Origin: a virus
Length of the DNA: 35,191 bases
Reading direction: 5' to 3' (one strand)
Virus record (IMG/VR): IMGVR_UViG_3300025010_000155
Span: 1 to 35,191 of that record
The notes under the pieces were generated by a model. That model saw only the letters and a program-made list of their open reading frames with translations, ran no database searches and was not told where the DNA came from. Each line of letters opens with the position of its first letter. The stretch's first letter is position 1. Made by a program: the position numbers and the translations under genes. Below are positions 22,528-30,301 of the stretch, piece by piece.

Positions 22528-23625
22528 TTACCACGGCACCTCGTTTCTCACGCTTCTACCATTATGGTTCGGAGTACTATTAACTCCTCCTCCCGTAATA
22601 ATAGAAGAAATATTTTTAGCATTTTCCTTTATATGGTTAATAGGAGAAGGTGAATTATTATTTTCCCTGAATTTACTATTTACAGTATTCTTCAAATAGC
22701 GGGATACTTCTGCGGGAATCTCTCCTGCTTCGTGCGCCGAGTCAATTATATCATGAAACTCCTTACCTATAGCTCCTTTATTTCTAAATTCACTTCTAGG
22801 TATATTTCTAGCAGCTTCACTTATTGCCTTTTCGACATCCTTTGTGGTATTTTTAACTATATTCCTTTTTCTTAAATCATCTATAGAGTTGAATAAAGCG
22901 TCAAACTCACCCTCTTTTTTAGCCGAGAATTCTTTGTATTTACCGGCAGCTACTGCCCCTACATTCCGAAGATTTTTAGTGTCTTCTAAAAGAAGAGTAT
23001 TTTTAGCCTTATTCATTATTCCCTTGTTCCTTATTCCTAAAATAAGGCCTCCCAAGGCGCCCGCCCCGGCTATAGCCACATTTTCTTTAGTGAAGAAGGT
23101 CTTCTTATTCTCTTCATCTTTAACGGTGGCCATCTTTTCAAGTTCTTCCAATGTTCCAGCTATTGCCGCGTATACAGGCATAGGAGGGTACCTACGCACA
23201 CTATCATTACCATTTAGTAAACTCATTGCCCCGGCACCGGCTACGACTCCTGTGCCCGCTATAGCCCCTGTAGTCAACGTAGGACTAGCTTTAAAGGCAT
23301 CTTTAATTGTATTAGACGCTCTTGTTTTGAACACTGGATTAGGACCCATTGTCCCCCCTGGATTCCAAGTATTTTTTATAGCCCCTGCCCATCCGGACAC
23401 TTTAGCCTGAGAAGAAGCGGAAAGAAGAGGCTTAACTGCTCCTTTATATGCGTACTTTCCAGCTGCTACAACCCCTTTTGCTATCATACCAAACACAGCT
23501 ACTTTCTCTAAAGAGGTTAATTCCCTATCTAAGGACTGCTCTGCTGCTAAAATAAAGTCGGCAGCCAGTTTATTTAATTCGTTTTCCGGTGAGTCTCTCA
23601 CTGCGTCCACTACCTTTCTAACCAT
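22528..23625 (-). CDS. Virion-type protein with two glycine zippers
   Basis: A 365-residue protein, first gene of the 23625-21095 operon. It has Gly/Ala-rich spans near residues 120-140 (TTGAIAGTGVVAGAGAMSLL) and 185-200 (AIAGAGALGGLILGIRNKG). LNKLA, LEKVA and LEKMA motifs are present. The rest is helical and polar, ending in a Pro/Asn-rich tail. The start has only a weak AGG site although the promoter is good. No known family. Confidence 0.65.
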   Translation of the reverse strand: MVRKVVDAVRDSPENELNKLAADFILAAEQSLDRELTSLEKVAVFGMIAKGVVAAGKYAYKGAVKPLLSASSQAKVSGWAGAIKNTWNPGGTMGPNPVFKTRASNTIKDAFKASPTLTTGAIAGTGVVAGAGAMSLLNGNDSVRRYPPMPVYAAIAGTLEELEKMATVKDEENKKTFFTKENVAIAGAGALGGLILGIRNKGIMNKAKNTLLLEDTKNLRNVGAVAAGKYKEFSAKKEGEFDALFNSIDDLRKRNIVKNTTKDVEKAISEAARNIPRSEFRNKGAIGKEFHDIIDSAHEAGEIPAEVSRYLKNTVNSKFRENNNSPSPINHIKENAKNISSIITGGGVNSTPNHNGRSVRNEVPW

Positions 23626-23639
23626 TTTAACCTGTGTTT

Positions 23640-23668
23640 ATTATATCCTAGAAGAAACTTTTTTACAA
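23640..23668 (-). promoter_or_regulatory. Sigma-A promoter of the 23625 operon, TTGTAA-N17-TATAAT
   Basis: On the minus strand TTGTAA (23663-23668) lies 17 bp before TATAAT (23640-23645). Divergent from the GGTATAAG promoter at 23684. Confidence 0.75.
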
Positions 23669-23683
23669 CTGCCACAAATATAA

Positions 23684-23700
23684 GGTATAAGAGACATAGT
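23684..23700 (+). promoter_or_regulatory. Phage promoter GGTATAAG, gene at 23733
   Basis: GGTATAAGAGACATAGT; TATAAG at 23686-23691. AAAAGGAGG follows. Confidence 0.65.
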
Positions 23701-23724
23701 AATGAAGAATAAAAGGAGGAATAC

Positions 23725-23736
23725 ATGACAATATGA
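23725..23736 (+). CDS. Possible 3-codon leader ORF (MTI)
   Basis: ATG ACA ATA TGA lies at the best spacing from AAAAGGAGG. Its stop TGA overlaps the ATG of the next gene (ATGA), so it could couple or modulate translation of the 191-residue protein. Equally, the second ATG may simply be used directly with longer spacing. Confidence 0.3.
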   Translation: MTI

Positions 23737-24308
23737 ATGATAACACCATTAGAGCAATCACAGAGCTAAGAAAATCAACAGCAACACTTAAGTTATCTAC
23801 AGACAGATTAAAACTAAGGAAAACTAAGGGTTATGAGACCTTAGAGAAAACTATAGAAGAAGTAATAGAATCACAAGAAGAAGTTGCGGCGACACAAGAA
23901 GAAACAGAGGAATCAACAATCAGTGAGTTTATCTCTATGTTTAAAAACAAAAGAGATAGTGCTCGACGAATAGAGCAAACAATTAGAGAACAATTGGCCG
24001 GTAGCAAACTACCCTCACCACAGAGTAATAATGAGGGCAGCAGAGAAGTAAAGATCATAGGATTAAATAAAGCAATGTATATAACACGTATCTCCCAAGA
24101 CGGTATGTCGAAAGCTGACATAGCGGAGTACGCAAGAATAATCAGCGAAATAGCAGATAAATTATACAAAGCAAAAGACCTGAGGCATTTAACAATACAC
24201 AATGCAGTAAGTAAACTACTCAAGAGAGTAGTAATAAAAGAAGAGGAGTTGAAAGAAGTTGTGGAAACATTAGCCACAATGGGAGCAGTAATAAAAGTCA
24301 AAGAGTAA
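23733..24308 (+). CDS. Unknown helical protein, possibly DNA- or protein-binding
   Basis: A 191-residue protein with an N-terminal helix and acidic Glu/Thr-rich stretch (EVAATQEETEESTISEFISM), then a basic segment and a C-terminal domain with helix-turn-helix-like spacing (MYITRISQDGMSKADIAEYA). The start is at 23733, overlapping a 3-codon ORF. It ends at a strong bidirectional terminator. A-ending codons are common. It has no K-x-A motif. Role unknown. Confidence 0.65.
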   Translation: MNDNTIRAITELRKSTATLKLSTDRLKLRKTKGYETLEKTIEEVIESQEEVAATQEETEESTISEFISMFKNKRDSARRIEQTIREQLAGSKLPSPQSNNEGSREVKIIGLNKAMYITRISQDGMSKADIAEYARIISEIADKLYKAKDLRHLTIHNAVSKLLKRVVIKEEELKEVVETLATMGAVIKVKE

Positions 24309-24309
24309 T

Positions 24310-24337
24310 AAAAAAGCCCCTAGCAAGGGCTTTTTTT
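24310..24337. terminator. Bidirectional terminator between convergent genes
   Basis: A-run, GCCC-CTAGCAA-GGGC, T-run. Serves the 23733 gene and the leftward 24339 gene. Confidence 0.85.
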
Positions 24338-24338
24338 A

Positions 24339-25529
24339 TTACATTTCCTCCGCTCCTTCTATTTGCATATCTACATCTTCTACGGGCTCACCAAGCCTTT
24401 CTTTTGCTTCGTTAATGTGATTTTCAAGTGCCTCCTGATATAAATCAATAAGCACTTCATGGGCCCCTTTATCCCTATCAATAGCATTCTTTCTGCCTTG
24501 ATTTTTAATCTTACCGTCTTCAATTTGCTGCATTTTATCTACGGCGGTAAACACCATTTTAGCGACATCTGTAAGAGGTTTTACGACGTCCCTGTCATTG
24601 TATCTGTCTAAGAATTGTAGACGTTTATACCCCCTTAATACAATGTCTTTAACAATATCCTCTACTTCTAATTGCTCAGATACTCCCTGATTGTATGCTA
24701 AATCAGAATATCTGGAAGTTAATTCCTTTATACTTTCGTCTAGGAATTTAACTTTACTTTCGTATTGGTGAGATATAGCTAGTTTATCCCCTAAAGAGTA
24801 CGATTCACTAGTTTCTAATATTTCTAAATCATTCTTTATACTGGTTAATTCACTTGTCAGTTGCTCAATTATTTCTTCCACATTTCTCCTGGTGAAATTA
24901 AAGAAATATTTAGCATAAGCGTAAATATCAACATCATTGAGCTTTATTTGATATTTCTCCCACAGGTACTTATTTATTCTTGAGGGGGAGACATTTTCTA
25001 AAAGGAGTTTATCCACCACATATCTTTTAGGGCATGTAAGCACACTTTCAACCGACCTAGTAACATTGGCTTTTATAATTCTATTTCCTTCTTCATCTTG
25101 AGGAATATTATGCACTCCGCCGTAATACTTAGTTACTTCCCTGCTCCACATCTCCTCAATACCTAATTCCCTTAAAAAAGAACAAAATACCATTCTGGCA
25201 GAATTATCATCCCCAAAGGAAACATCAAAATTAAGTACAGGAGTGACATCCTTCTCATATGTTCCCTTAAGCAATCTATCGTAATACTCCGTGTAGAATT
25301 GAGTAAGACTAAAGTGCCCGGCCAAAGGCCAAAGAACATTAACAAAATATATTGTGAGAATTTCTTTAGAAGGGGCAGAAAGTGCTAAACGAGCTAATTC
25401 CTTCCTGATAGTTGTGGGAGGTATCCGTTTAGCCAGTAAATAACGTATATATCTTGCGTGACCTTTATTTTCAATAGTTCTAATGGCTTGTGTCGTTGAC
25501 TTATCCAGCGCCGTGAAATCTATTTTCAT
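24339..25529 (-). CDS. Unknown protein, possible small terminase subunit
   Basis: A 396-residue protein with two helix-turn-helix-like parts (residues about 25-55: HARYIRYLLAKRIPPTTIRK; and about 170-200: RYVVDKLLLENVSPSRINKY), then a coiled coil (VEEIIEQLTSELTSIKNDLE) and an acidic tail. DNA-binding ends plus a coiled coil is the plan of many small terminase subunits, and like TerL it lacks K-x-A motifs although it is a leftward gene. No sequence match is claimed. A DNA-binding regulator is the alternative. Confidence 0.45.
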   Translation of the reverse strand: MKIDFTALDKSTTQAIRTIENKGHARYIRYLLAKRIPPTTIRKELARLALSAPSKEILTIYFVNVLWPLAGHFSLTQFYTEYYDRLLKGTYEKDVTPVLNFDVSFGDDNSARMVFCSFLRELGIEEMWSREVTKYYGGVHNIPQDEEGNRIIKANVTRSVESVLTCPKRYVVDKLLLENVSPSRINKYLWEKYQIKLNDVDIYAYAKYFFNFTRRNVEEIIEQLTSELTSIKNDLEILETSESYSLGDKLAISHQYESKVKFLDESIKELTSRYSDLAYNQGVSEQLEVEDIVKDIVLRGYKRLQFLDRYNDRDVVKPLTDVAKMVFTAVDKMQQIEDGKIKNQGRKNAIDRDKGAHEVLIDLYQEALENHINEAKERLGEPVEDVDMQIEGAEEM

Positions 25530-25543
25530 ATAAAATTTCCTTT

Positions 25544-26320
25544 CTAAGTAATACGGAAATGCTCACCTTCTAGGGGCATTCCTTCCCTTATTTTACTCAT
25601 TTTATTCTTTATAGTATTTAACAAATTTAAGTTACTCAATTTGGAGGCTACCTGCTTTGTTATAGTGGTTTTTTCCCCTAATAGCCTGTTTAATTCCTCA
25701 GGGTAGAAATGCCCAACATACGATACATCAGAAACAGATAATGGCTGTAGTATCTTCTCTGCGTTCTCTTTCCCTGTTATTTTATGTGTCTCATGATATG
25801 CTCTTGCATTAGCCCTCAGCTCTTCTGTCAGTCTCCACACATCGGACTCCCTCTTTTTAGCTGTATCCCCTATAACGTTTTTTAAATATCCACCTATTTC
25901 ATGTGACTTTTCATTTCCCTGTAAATATGCGTCGTTAATGTAAGAATCTAACAACTTCTTTTGAGAAGTACCTAATTTATGCTTTATAGGCAGCATTCTT
26001 TTTAGCTTATCTAGTGTGTCCGCTCGTTCATAAGCATGATTATATTCATGCATAAATGACCAAGGCTCCTTGTATGAAAGAAGTGTGTTAGTATTTGGAT
26101 AGTACGTAGGCTTGAACCTATTATCTGCTTCGCTTATCATCACTAAGTGAGTTTTTGGAAATTGTTTTCTCTTTAAATCGAGTAAGTAGTTGGCATCATC
26201 CCCGTGTATTTTGTACTGTTTTCCTAAGTCCAGCATTAAGTTATTTAAGTCCCTATTTTCCCTTAACGCTTTATCTAATTTACTCCAAGTTTGTGTGGTT
26301 ATTGCTGCTAGTTTGTGCAT
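25544..26320 (-). CDS. Putative zinc metallopeptidase (HExxH)
   Basis: A 258-residue protein. HEYNH (91-95) is a classic HExxH zinc motif inside a helical context (WSFMHEYNHAYERA). A plausible third ligand is in LTEELRANARAYHE (E166 or E167), the E-x-x-A/N-like helix of gluzincins. It begins MHKLAAITT, one copy of the K-x-A motif. It lies immediately upstream of the possible small terminase gene. A maturation or ejection-linked peptidase is attractive but unproven; phage prohead proteases are usually serine proteases. GAGGTG precedes the ATG. Confidence 0.55.
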   Translation of the reverse strand: MHKLAAITTQTWSKLDKALRENRDLNNLMLDLGKQYKIHGDDANYLLDLKRKQFPKTHLVMISEADNRFKPTYYPNTNTLLSYKEPWSFMHEYNHAYERADTLDKLKRMLPIKHKLGTSQKKLLDSYINDAYLQGNEKSHEIGGYLKNVIGDTAKKRESDVWRLTEELRANARAYHETHKITGKENAEKILQPLSVSDVSYVGHFYPEELNRLLGEKTTITKQVASKLSNLNLLNTIKNKMSKIREGMPLEGEHFRIT

Positions 26321-26354
26321 TAATTAACACCTCATTGCATTTGACTCTTTTAAT

Positions 26355-26371
26355 GGTATAAGAAATATAGT
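26355..26371 (+). promoter_or_regulatory. Phage promoter GGTATAAG without an ORF
   Basis: GGTATAAGAAATATAGT, the same sequence as the 20615 promoter, but followed only by a hairpin and T-run. TATAAG at 26357-26362. Confidence 0.6.
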
Positions 26372-26406
26372 AGAAGGACTCGGGGGCCTCCGGCGCTACT
26401 TTTTTC
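26369..26406 (+). ncRNA. Candidate ~38-nt small RNA
   Basis: The predicted transcript starts near 26369. AGTAG (26369-26373) pairs with CTACT (26396-26400) around an inner CGG(G)/(T)CCG stem, followed by TTTTTTC. There is no ribosome-binding site or ORF. It lies between two leftward virion genes. Together with 691-732 it suggests a class of promoter-hairpin units. Confidence 0.4.
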
Positions 26407-26419
26407 TTACTATTCATGT

Positions 26420-26453
26420 GGTAAAACACCCTAAATATTTAGGGTGTTTTACC
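26420..26453. terminator. 34-bp perfect palindrome after the 870-residue gene
   Basis: GGTAAAACACCCTAAA and its exact complement form a 16-17 bp stem just after the stop of the leftward gene. No T-run follows on either strand, so it is either a hairpin barrier or protein-bound operator. Confidence 0.6.
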
Positions 26454-26458
26454 GGATA

Positions 26459-29071
26459 CTATTTCGTTCTTTTTAGTAGTTTATTGATCACAGGAGGAGC
26501 GGCCATTAAACCCAGCGCGCCTATAGGACTAGCAGCTATGTTAGCAAACGCATCCACAGCCTTCCCTACACTTCCGCTAACCATTCTCTTTCCTGAGGCA
26601 GGGGGAACCTCCGGAATTACTTCAGCTTTAATTTTATTAGTATGTGCGCCCTGTATATTGGATAGGTTATCTAAAGAGTCGCTAATTCCTGCAGTTTTTT
26701 TAAAATACTGAGCGTACTTATGAAGTCCATCTAAATGTCTCAAAGTAGCATTAATAACATTAGGTGAGATCATCTCATTACGAAGCATACATTGATTTAT
26801 TTTAAGTTCTACTAAATCATATGCTAATTTTTGTAAATAAGGAGTAACTTCATGTAGTTCAGTTAATGTTTCTGCTCCTTCAAATTCCGCATTAACTGTA
26901 GCACACTTTACCAACATATTATCTATTCGGTTCTTTATAACCATAAGAGCGGCTAACTTACTAAACGTAGAACTTTCCTTGGCGATAGCTACCTTCTCTA
27001 GTTTCTCAGCCAAAGCTTCACTTTCGGAGGCAAAGGATTTCAACCCCATGAGAGGTTCTCCCAAAGCGGTCCCTGCTAAAGCGCCACCCAGAAGACCACC
27101 TAACACAGCAGGTATCGCCTTTTTAGCATTCTCCGCGCTAAATAGTGATTCCCTCATATTGGTGACGGCTTTATTTACAGCCATATCAGCAGATACTTCT
27201 GGCTTAACCATCCACGGCGTTAGTCCAGAAGTTAACTCATAACTAGCAGTACCTTCTTTACTAGCCCTATAAGTAATCTCATTTACTTTAGCATAATCAA
27301 AGCCTATAGTCCTTAAAATACCTTTTAGCCTGGGTTCTGGCACATTGTCGAAGGACATGTGCTTATCTTGTTTAAACTTATTATCAAACCATTTCATCTC
27401 GACATTAAACTTATGGTCACTATCCCTTGCGACTAAAGTAACTTTAATTTCATCTTTAAATGAAGCTAATTTAACATTTCCGTCAAAGAGGAACATTGCG
27501 GTTTTTACGTCGCTGATATTATTTATTGCACCATGTTTTAATTGTATAAATTTGGTATTCGGGGATAGGCATAGAATAGGTAATTTGTCACTTAGTATCA
27601 CATTATATCTTCCAAGCTTTTTAGGCTCTTCCCTCTGCGATACATCTACTAAAAAGTCTTTTTTACTTTTTAATATAAGCTGGTTGTCGGAGATATTACT
27701 CACGGAGACTAAGGTAAAACTTTCTCCTTTAACATCATGACAACTATAGAATAAACGTGTGTTGAGGCTATAATTAGCCCCACTAGTTACCTTAGTGACA
27801 ATAAAAGGAACTGTAAATGTCCCGCCTACATTAGCAGTGTAAACATAACCAACGTTTAAGGATTCAATATCCCTATATTTTAAATAGAATTCAGGGCTTT
27901 CCTTTTCTCCAGAAGTGTCTAAATTAAACGCAAATTTATCTCCATTACGTAACAATTTAAATCTTCCATCCGCCGCAATTACCAACTTCTCATCCAGGGC
28001 CACACCTCTTACATTAATGAGGGATTTAAAGATTATACCCTGGGTTTCCCCGACACTCATGCCATCTTTCTCTGTGAATGAAAATTTCTCTGCATTACCG
28101 AGTATTTGCACGTCAGCGTGGATATTCCTATTTAGTGAGTCTAAGAAGGCTTTCTTCTCAAGTGCGCTTTCCGCTGGCTCATCATATTCAGCAGCCGCCA
28201 ATTTTTCAGCCGCCACAAGGAACTGCTTTCTAAACGCTTTTTCCACCCCTAAATAGTCTATTTTTACTTGTCTTATGGAGGCAGTCTTCTCTAACAGGTC
28301 ATCTATTTTAGAGGCGTAAGTGCTTCCCATCCCGGAAGAAGAACCGATTAAACTTTGAATTTGCAGCATATCACCCATAAAGCCACCATCCGTAAGCGGG
28401 CCAGTTCTAGTACCTGCCCCCATATACCCGGACAACGAGGGATTATTGTTAACACTATTTGCATTTTGTTGATTTTCCATCATAGTCTTTATGTTAAAAA
28501 GGATATTTTTGATGTTTTCACGAGTGTAAACAGAGCTTTCCATGCCCATTTGGATAGTGTCAAAAGGAAGTATCTCCTTATCTCTCATCACCCAAGGTAT
28601 TTGCAGCATGGCATTACCATAAGTAATATCCACTGTACCTGAAGCATTCGCTATGCTCATTTCCATTCTGCCAGTGCCATCATTAATAGGGTTGTTGTCT
28701 AAAGGCATAATACCTACAGCTAAATTAACCTTATCCGGGAAGAAACTAAGTTCATTGTACATGAACTCCTTTAGGAATTGTTCTATCCCCTCGGGAGTAG
28801 TGTCGTATACTACCATCCCCGCTAATTTAGACATACTATCCCCTATATGTATATCCTTGGGCAGTAGATTAAAGCCTACTTCCCTACCTTCTTTAGGTAA
28901 GTTCATTTCATAGTCATGAGATTTTTTAATAAATTCCCTGAATACGGATGCGGACTTTTCAATTATTTCGCTTTTAGTTTCATGGCTCCGAGTAAACCCT
29001 TCAGCCAGCCTAGTGGCCAGTGCAGGGTTAGCTGCAGATATATAATCCATAAAATTGACTCTATTCTTCAT
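26459..29071 (-). CDS. Large virion-type protein, unknown
   Basis: An 870-residue protein beginning MKNRVNFMDYISAANPALAT. It has about ten K-x-A motifs (IEKSA, MSKLA, LEKTA, LEKKA, LEKVA, FSKLA, LVKCA, LQKLA, LHKYA, FKKTA), concentrated in the N-terminal and C-terminal thirds. The centre is beta-rich. A glycine zipper (AVLGGLLGGALAGTALGEP, near residue 660) lies before the C-terminal helical region, and the end is hydrophobic then basic (NKLLKRTK). It may be a tail, hub or ejected protein. No family match is claimed. Confidence 0.65.
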   Translation of the reverse strand: MKNRVNFMDYISAANPALATRLAEGFTRSHETKSEIIEKSASVFREFIKKSHDYEMNLPKEGREVGFNLLPKDIHIGDSMSKLAGMVVYDTTPEGIEQFLKEFMYNELSFFPDKVNLAVGIMPLDNNPINDGTGRMEMSIANASGTVDITYGNAMLQIPWVMRDKEILPFDTIQMGMESSVYTRENIKNILFNIKTMMENQQNANSVNNNPSLSGYMGAGTRTGPLTDGGFMGDMLQIQSLIGSSSGMGSTYASKIDDLLEKTASIRQVKIDYLGVEKAFRKQFLVAAEKLAAAEYDEPAESALEKKAFLDSLNRNIHADVQILGNAEKFSFTEKDGMSVGETQGIIFKSLINVRGVALDEKLVIAADGRFKLLRNGDKFAFNLDTSGEKESPEFYLKYRDIESLNVGYVYTANVGGTFTVPFIVTKVTSGANYSLNTRLFYSCHDVKGESFTLVSVSNISDNQLILKSKKDFLVDVSQREEPKKLGRYNVILSDKLPILCLSPNTKFIQLKHGAINNISDVKTAMFLFDGNVKLASFKDEIKVTLVARDSDHKFNVEMKWFDNKFKQDKHMSFDNVPEPRLKGILRTIGFDYAKVNEITYRASKEGTASYELTSGLTPWMVKPEVSADMAVNKAVTNMRESLFSAENAKKAIPAVLGGLLGGALAGTALGEPLMGLKSFASESEALAEKLEKVAIAKESSTFSKLAALMVIKNRIDNMLVKCATVNAEFEGAETLTELHEVTPYLQKLAYDLVELKINQCMLRNEMISPNVINATLRHLDGLHKYAQYFKKTAGISDSLDNLSNIQGAHTNKIKAEVIPEVPPASGKRMVSGSVGKAVDAFANIAASPIGALGLMAAPPVINKLLKRTK

Positions 29072-29097
29072 ATTAATTTGCCCCTTTCTCTGACAAT

Positions 29098-29114
29098 GGT
29101 ATAAGGTATATATA
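29098..29114 (+). promoter_or_regulatory. Phage promoter GGTATAAG, antisense to the 29126 gene
   Basis: GGTATAAGGTATATATA; TATAAG at 29100-29105. It points into the 3' end of the leftward 29126-29380 gene and on to the rightward operon at 29456. A 7-codon ORF (29131-29154) is the only coding potential close to it. Confidence 0.55.
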
Positions 29115-29125
29115 ACGTAGGATAT

Positions 29126-29380
29126 TTAAGATGCATTCTGACGAGCGTTTTTAGTTATAAAACGTCTTTCCGCCTCCAACTCTGTAGACTCTAATTCCAC
29201 TAATTCTTCCCCAATTTTTTCAAACACTCTGTTGTCTTTGGAAATGAAAGTGTTAAATCCAGCGTAATTTAAGTCGTCTGCGTGCGCCATTTTATTTAGT
29301 TCTACAATACGTCCACTTTCCTCATCTATTCCGAAGCCTAATTTATCCATCAGCTCTTTTTCTTCTTTAGACAGTAGCAC
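29126..29380 (-). CDS. Small virion-type protein
   Basis: An 84-residue charged protein starting at GTG (29380) after GGGGG. It contains LNKMA, is rich in Glu and Lys, and ends basic (FITKNARQNAS). It is the first gene of the leftward operon with the 870-residue gene (54-bp gap). A + strand promoter lies just past its 3' end, so it may be covered by antisense transcription. Function unknown. Confidence 0.65.
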   Translation of the reverse strand: MLLSKEEKELMDKLGFGIDEESGRIVELNKMAHADDLNYAGFNTFISKDNRVFEKIGEELVELESTELEAERRFITKNARQNAS

Positions 29381-29409
29381 AAGTATTTCCCCCTTTATAA
29401 ATATAGTTC

Positions 29410-29418
29410 AATTATATC
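29410..29418 (-). promoter_or_regulatory. Extended -10 promoter TGATATAAT, leftward operon
   Basis: The minus strand reads TGATATAAT within the same GTTCAATTATATCATA block seen at the terminase promoter. It lies about 30 bp before the GTG start at 29380. Confidence 0.6.
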
Positions 29419-29455
29419 ATATAGGATGTTTAAAAGAAAATACTTAGGAAAGTAG

Positions 29456-29716
29456 GTGAAAATAATTGTAATACAGGTAGGTGATATGATACGAATAGGG
29501 TTAGATAAATTACTTTTGTATTTAGATATGACTAAAGAGGATTTACACTCTTTTATGGTAAATACACAAATGCCCACATTAGAATTATTAGCTGAATATC
29601 TAAGTGAAGATAGTGATATATGTGACTATTGTGGGAATAATTATGTTCATGTCTCTGAAGAACCTATATGTGAGGAGTGTATTGAAATACTACAAAATAA
29701 ATCTAGTTGGAGGTAG
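29456..29716 (+). CDS. Small HTH-like/zinc-ribbon protein
   Basis: An 86-residue protein. The GTG start at 29456 has an AGGA-type site; an in-frame ATG at 29486 is an alternative. The first half looks like a short helix-turn-helix bundle (LLLYLDMTKEDLHSFMVN); the second half has C56-x2-C59 and C72-x2-C75, a zinc ribbon. It opens the rightward operon of 29456-35058. A transcriptional regulator is a reasonable guess. Confidence 0.6.
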   Translation: MKIIVIQVGDMIRIGLDKLLLYLDMTKEDLHSFMVNTQMPTLELLAEYLSEDSDICDYCGNNYVHVSEEPICEECIEILQNKSSWR

Positions 29717-29725
29717 AGGGGATTA

Positions 29726-30286
29726 ATGAATTTAAATTTAAGACGAGATACAATACCTACGGTTAAGTCATTTTGTTTACCTCAGGTAGCGGGTTTCCCC
29801 GCACTTGATCAAAGGTATGTTATTACCAATGCCGATTACCCTTTTATCACAATACGCAGAGAAGGGGAGATTAATTGTATACTTCGTATTGGTTATATAA
29901 CCTTTTTAAGGGTGCTAGAAAACTTGGGTGTCATAGCAAAAGGTAATACCCCCTTAAGGGAAAATAGTCAGTTTTATATTAACTATAAAATATGTTTACG
30001 TTATCGCCTTTCTCTTTCTTTGATATATAGAACCGAACTGTCTCATGACGTAAAGAAGGGGCAATTATTATTTGATGTTGTTACATTCGCCCCAGGACAA
30101 ACTTTGTCACATCACTTGTGGGTACCCATACCCATCCTTATGAATATGTTACTTGACTTTGGTGTTTTTACTTCTAAGCAGGAACGAAACTGCTGTTTAG
30201 TAGACAGGTATTTATATAGAAATGAGTGGGATAATGAGTTGGTCAAAAAATACTCATTTAGAGTGTACAGAGAAATCGACCTTTAA
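29726..30286 (+). CDS. Unknown protein, MNLNL family member 1
   Basis: A 186-residue protein, MNLNLRRDTIPTVKSFCLPQ. It is a paralogue of the next gene: both share RYxITNADYPFIxxRREG, then TFLxxLExLGVI, then xLLxFxVFTSKQxR. No known family. AGAGGGGATTA precedes the ATG. The repeated LGVI and VFTSK segments suggest two similar subdomains. Function unknown. Confidence 0.7.
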   Translation: MNLNLRRDTIPTVKSFCLPQVAGFPALDQRYVITNADYPFITIRREGEINCILRIGYITFLRVLENLGVIAKGNTPLRENSQFYINYKICLRYRLSLSLIYRTELSHDVKKGQLLFDVVTFAPGQTLSHHLWVPIPILMNMLLDFGVFTSKQERNCCLVDRYLYRNEWDNELVKKYSFRVYREIDL

Positions 30287-30301
30287 AGGAGTGAAAATAG
30301 T

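Noticed and set aside
22844-23410. 188-codon ORF on the + strand
   Set aside because: It lies wholly antisense within a real leftward gene, has no RBS, and its sequence is a hydrophobic mirror of Ala/Gly-rich codons.
23831-24301. 156-codon ORF on the minus strand
   Set aside because: Antisense to the 23733 gene. Its hydrophobic Ser/Leu composition is expected from complementing A-rich codons.
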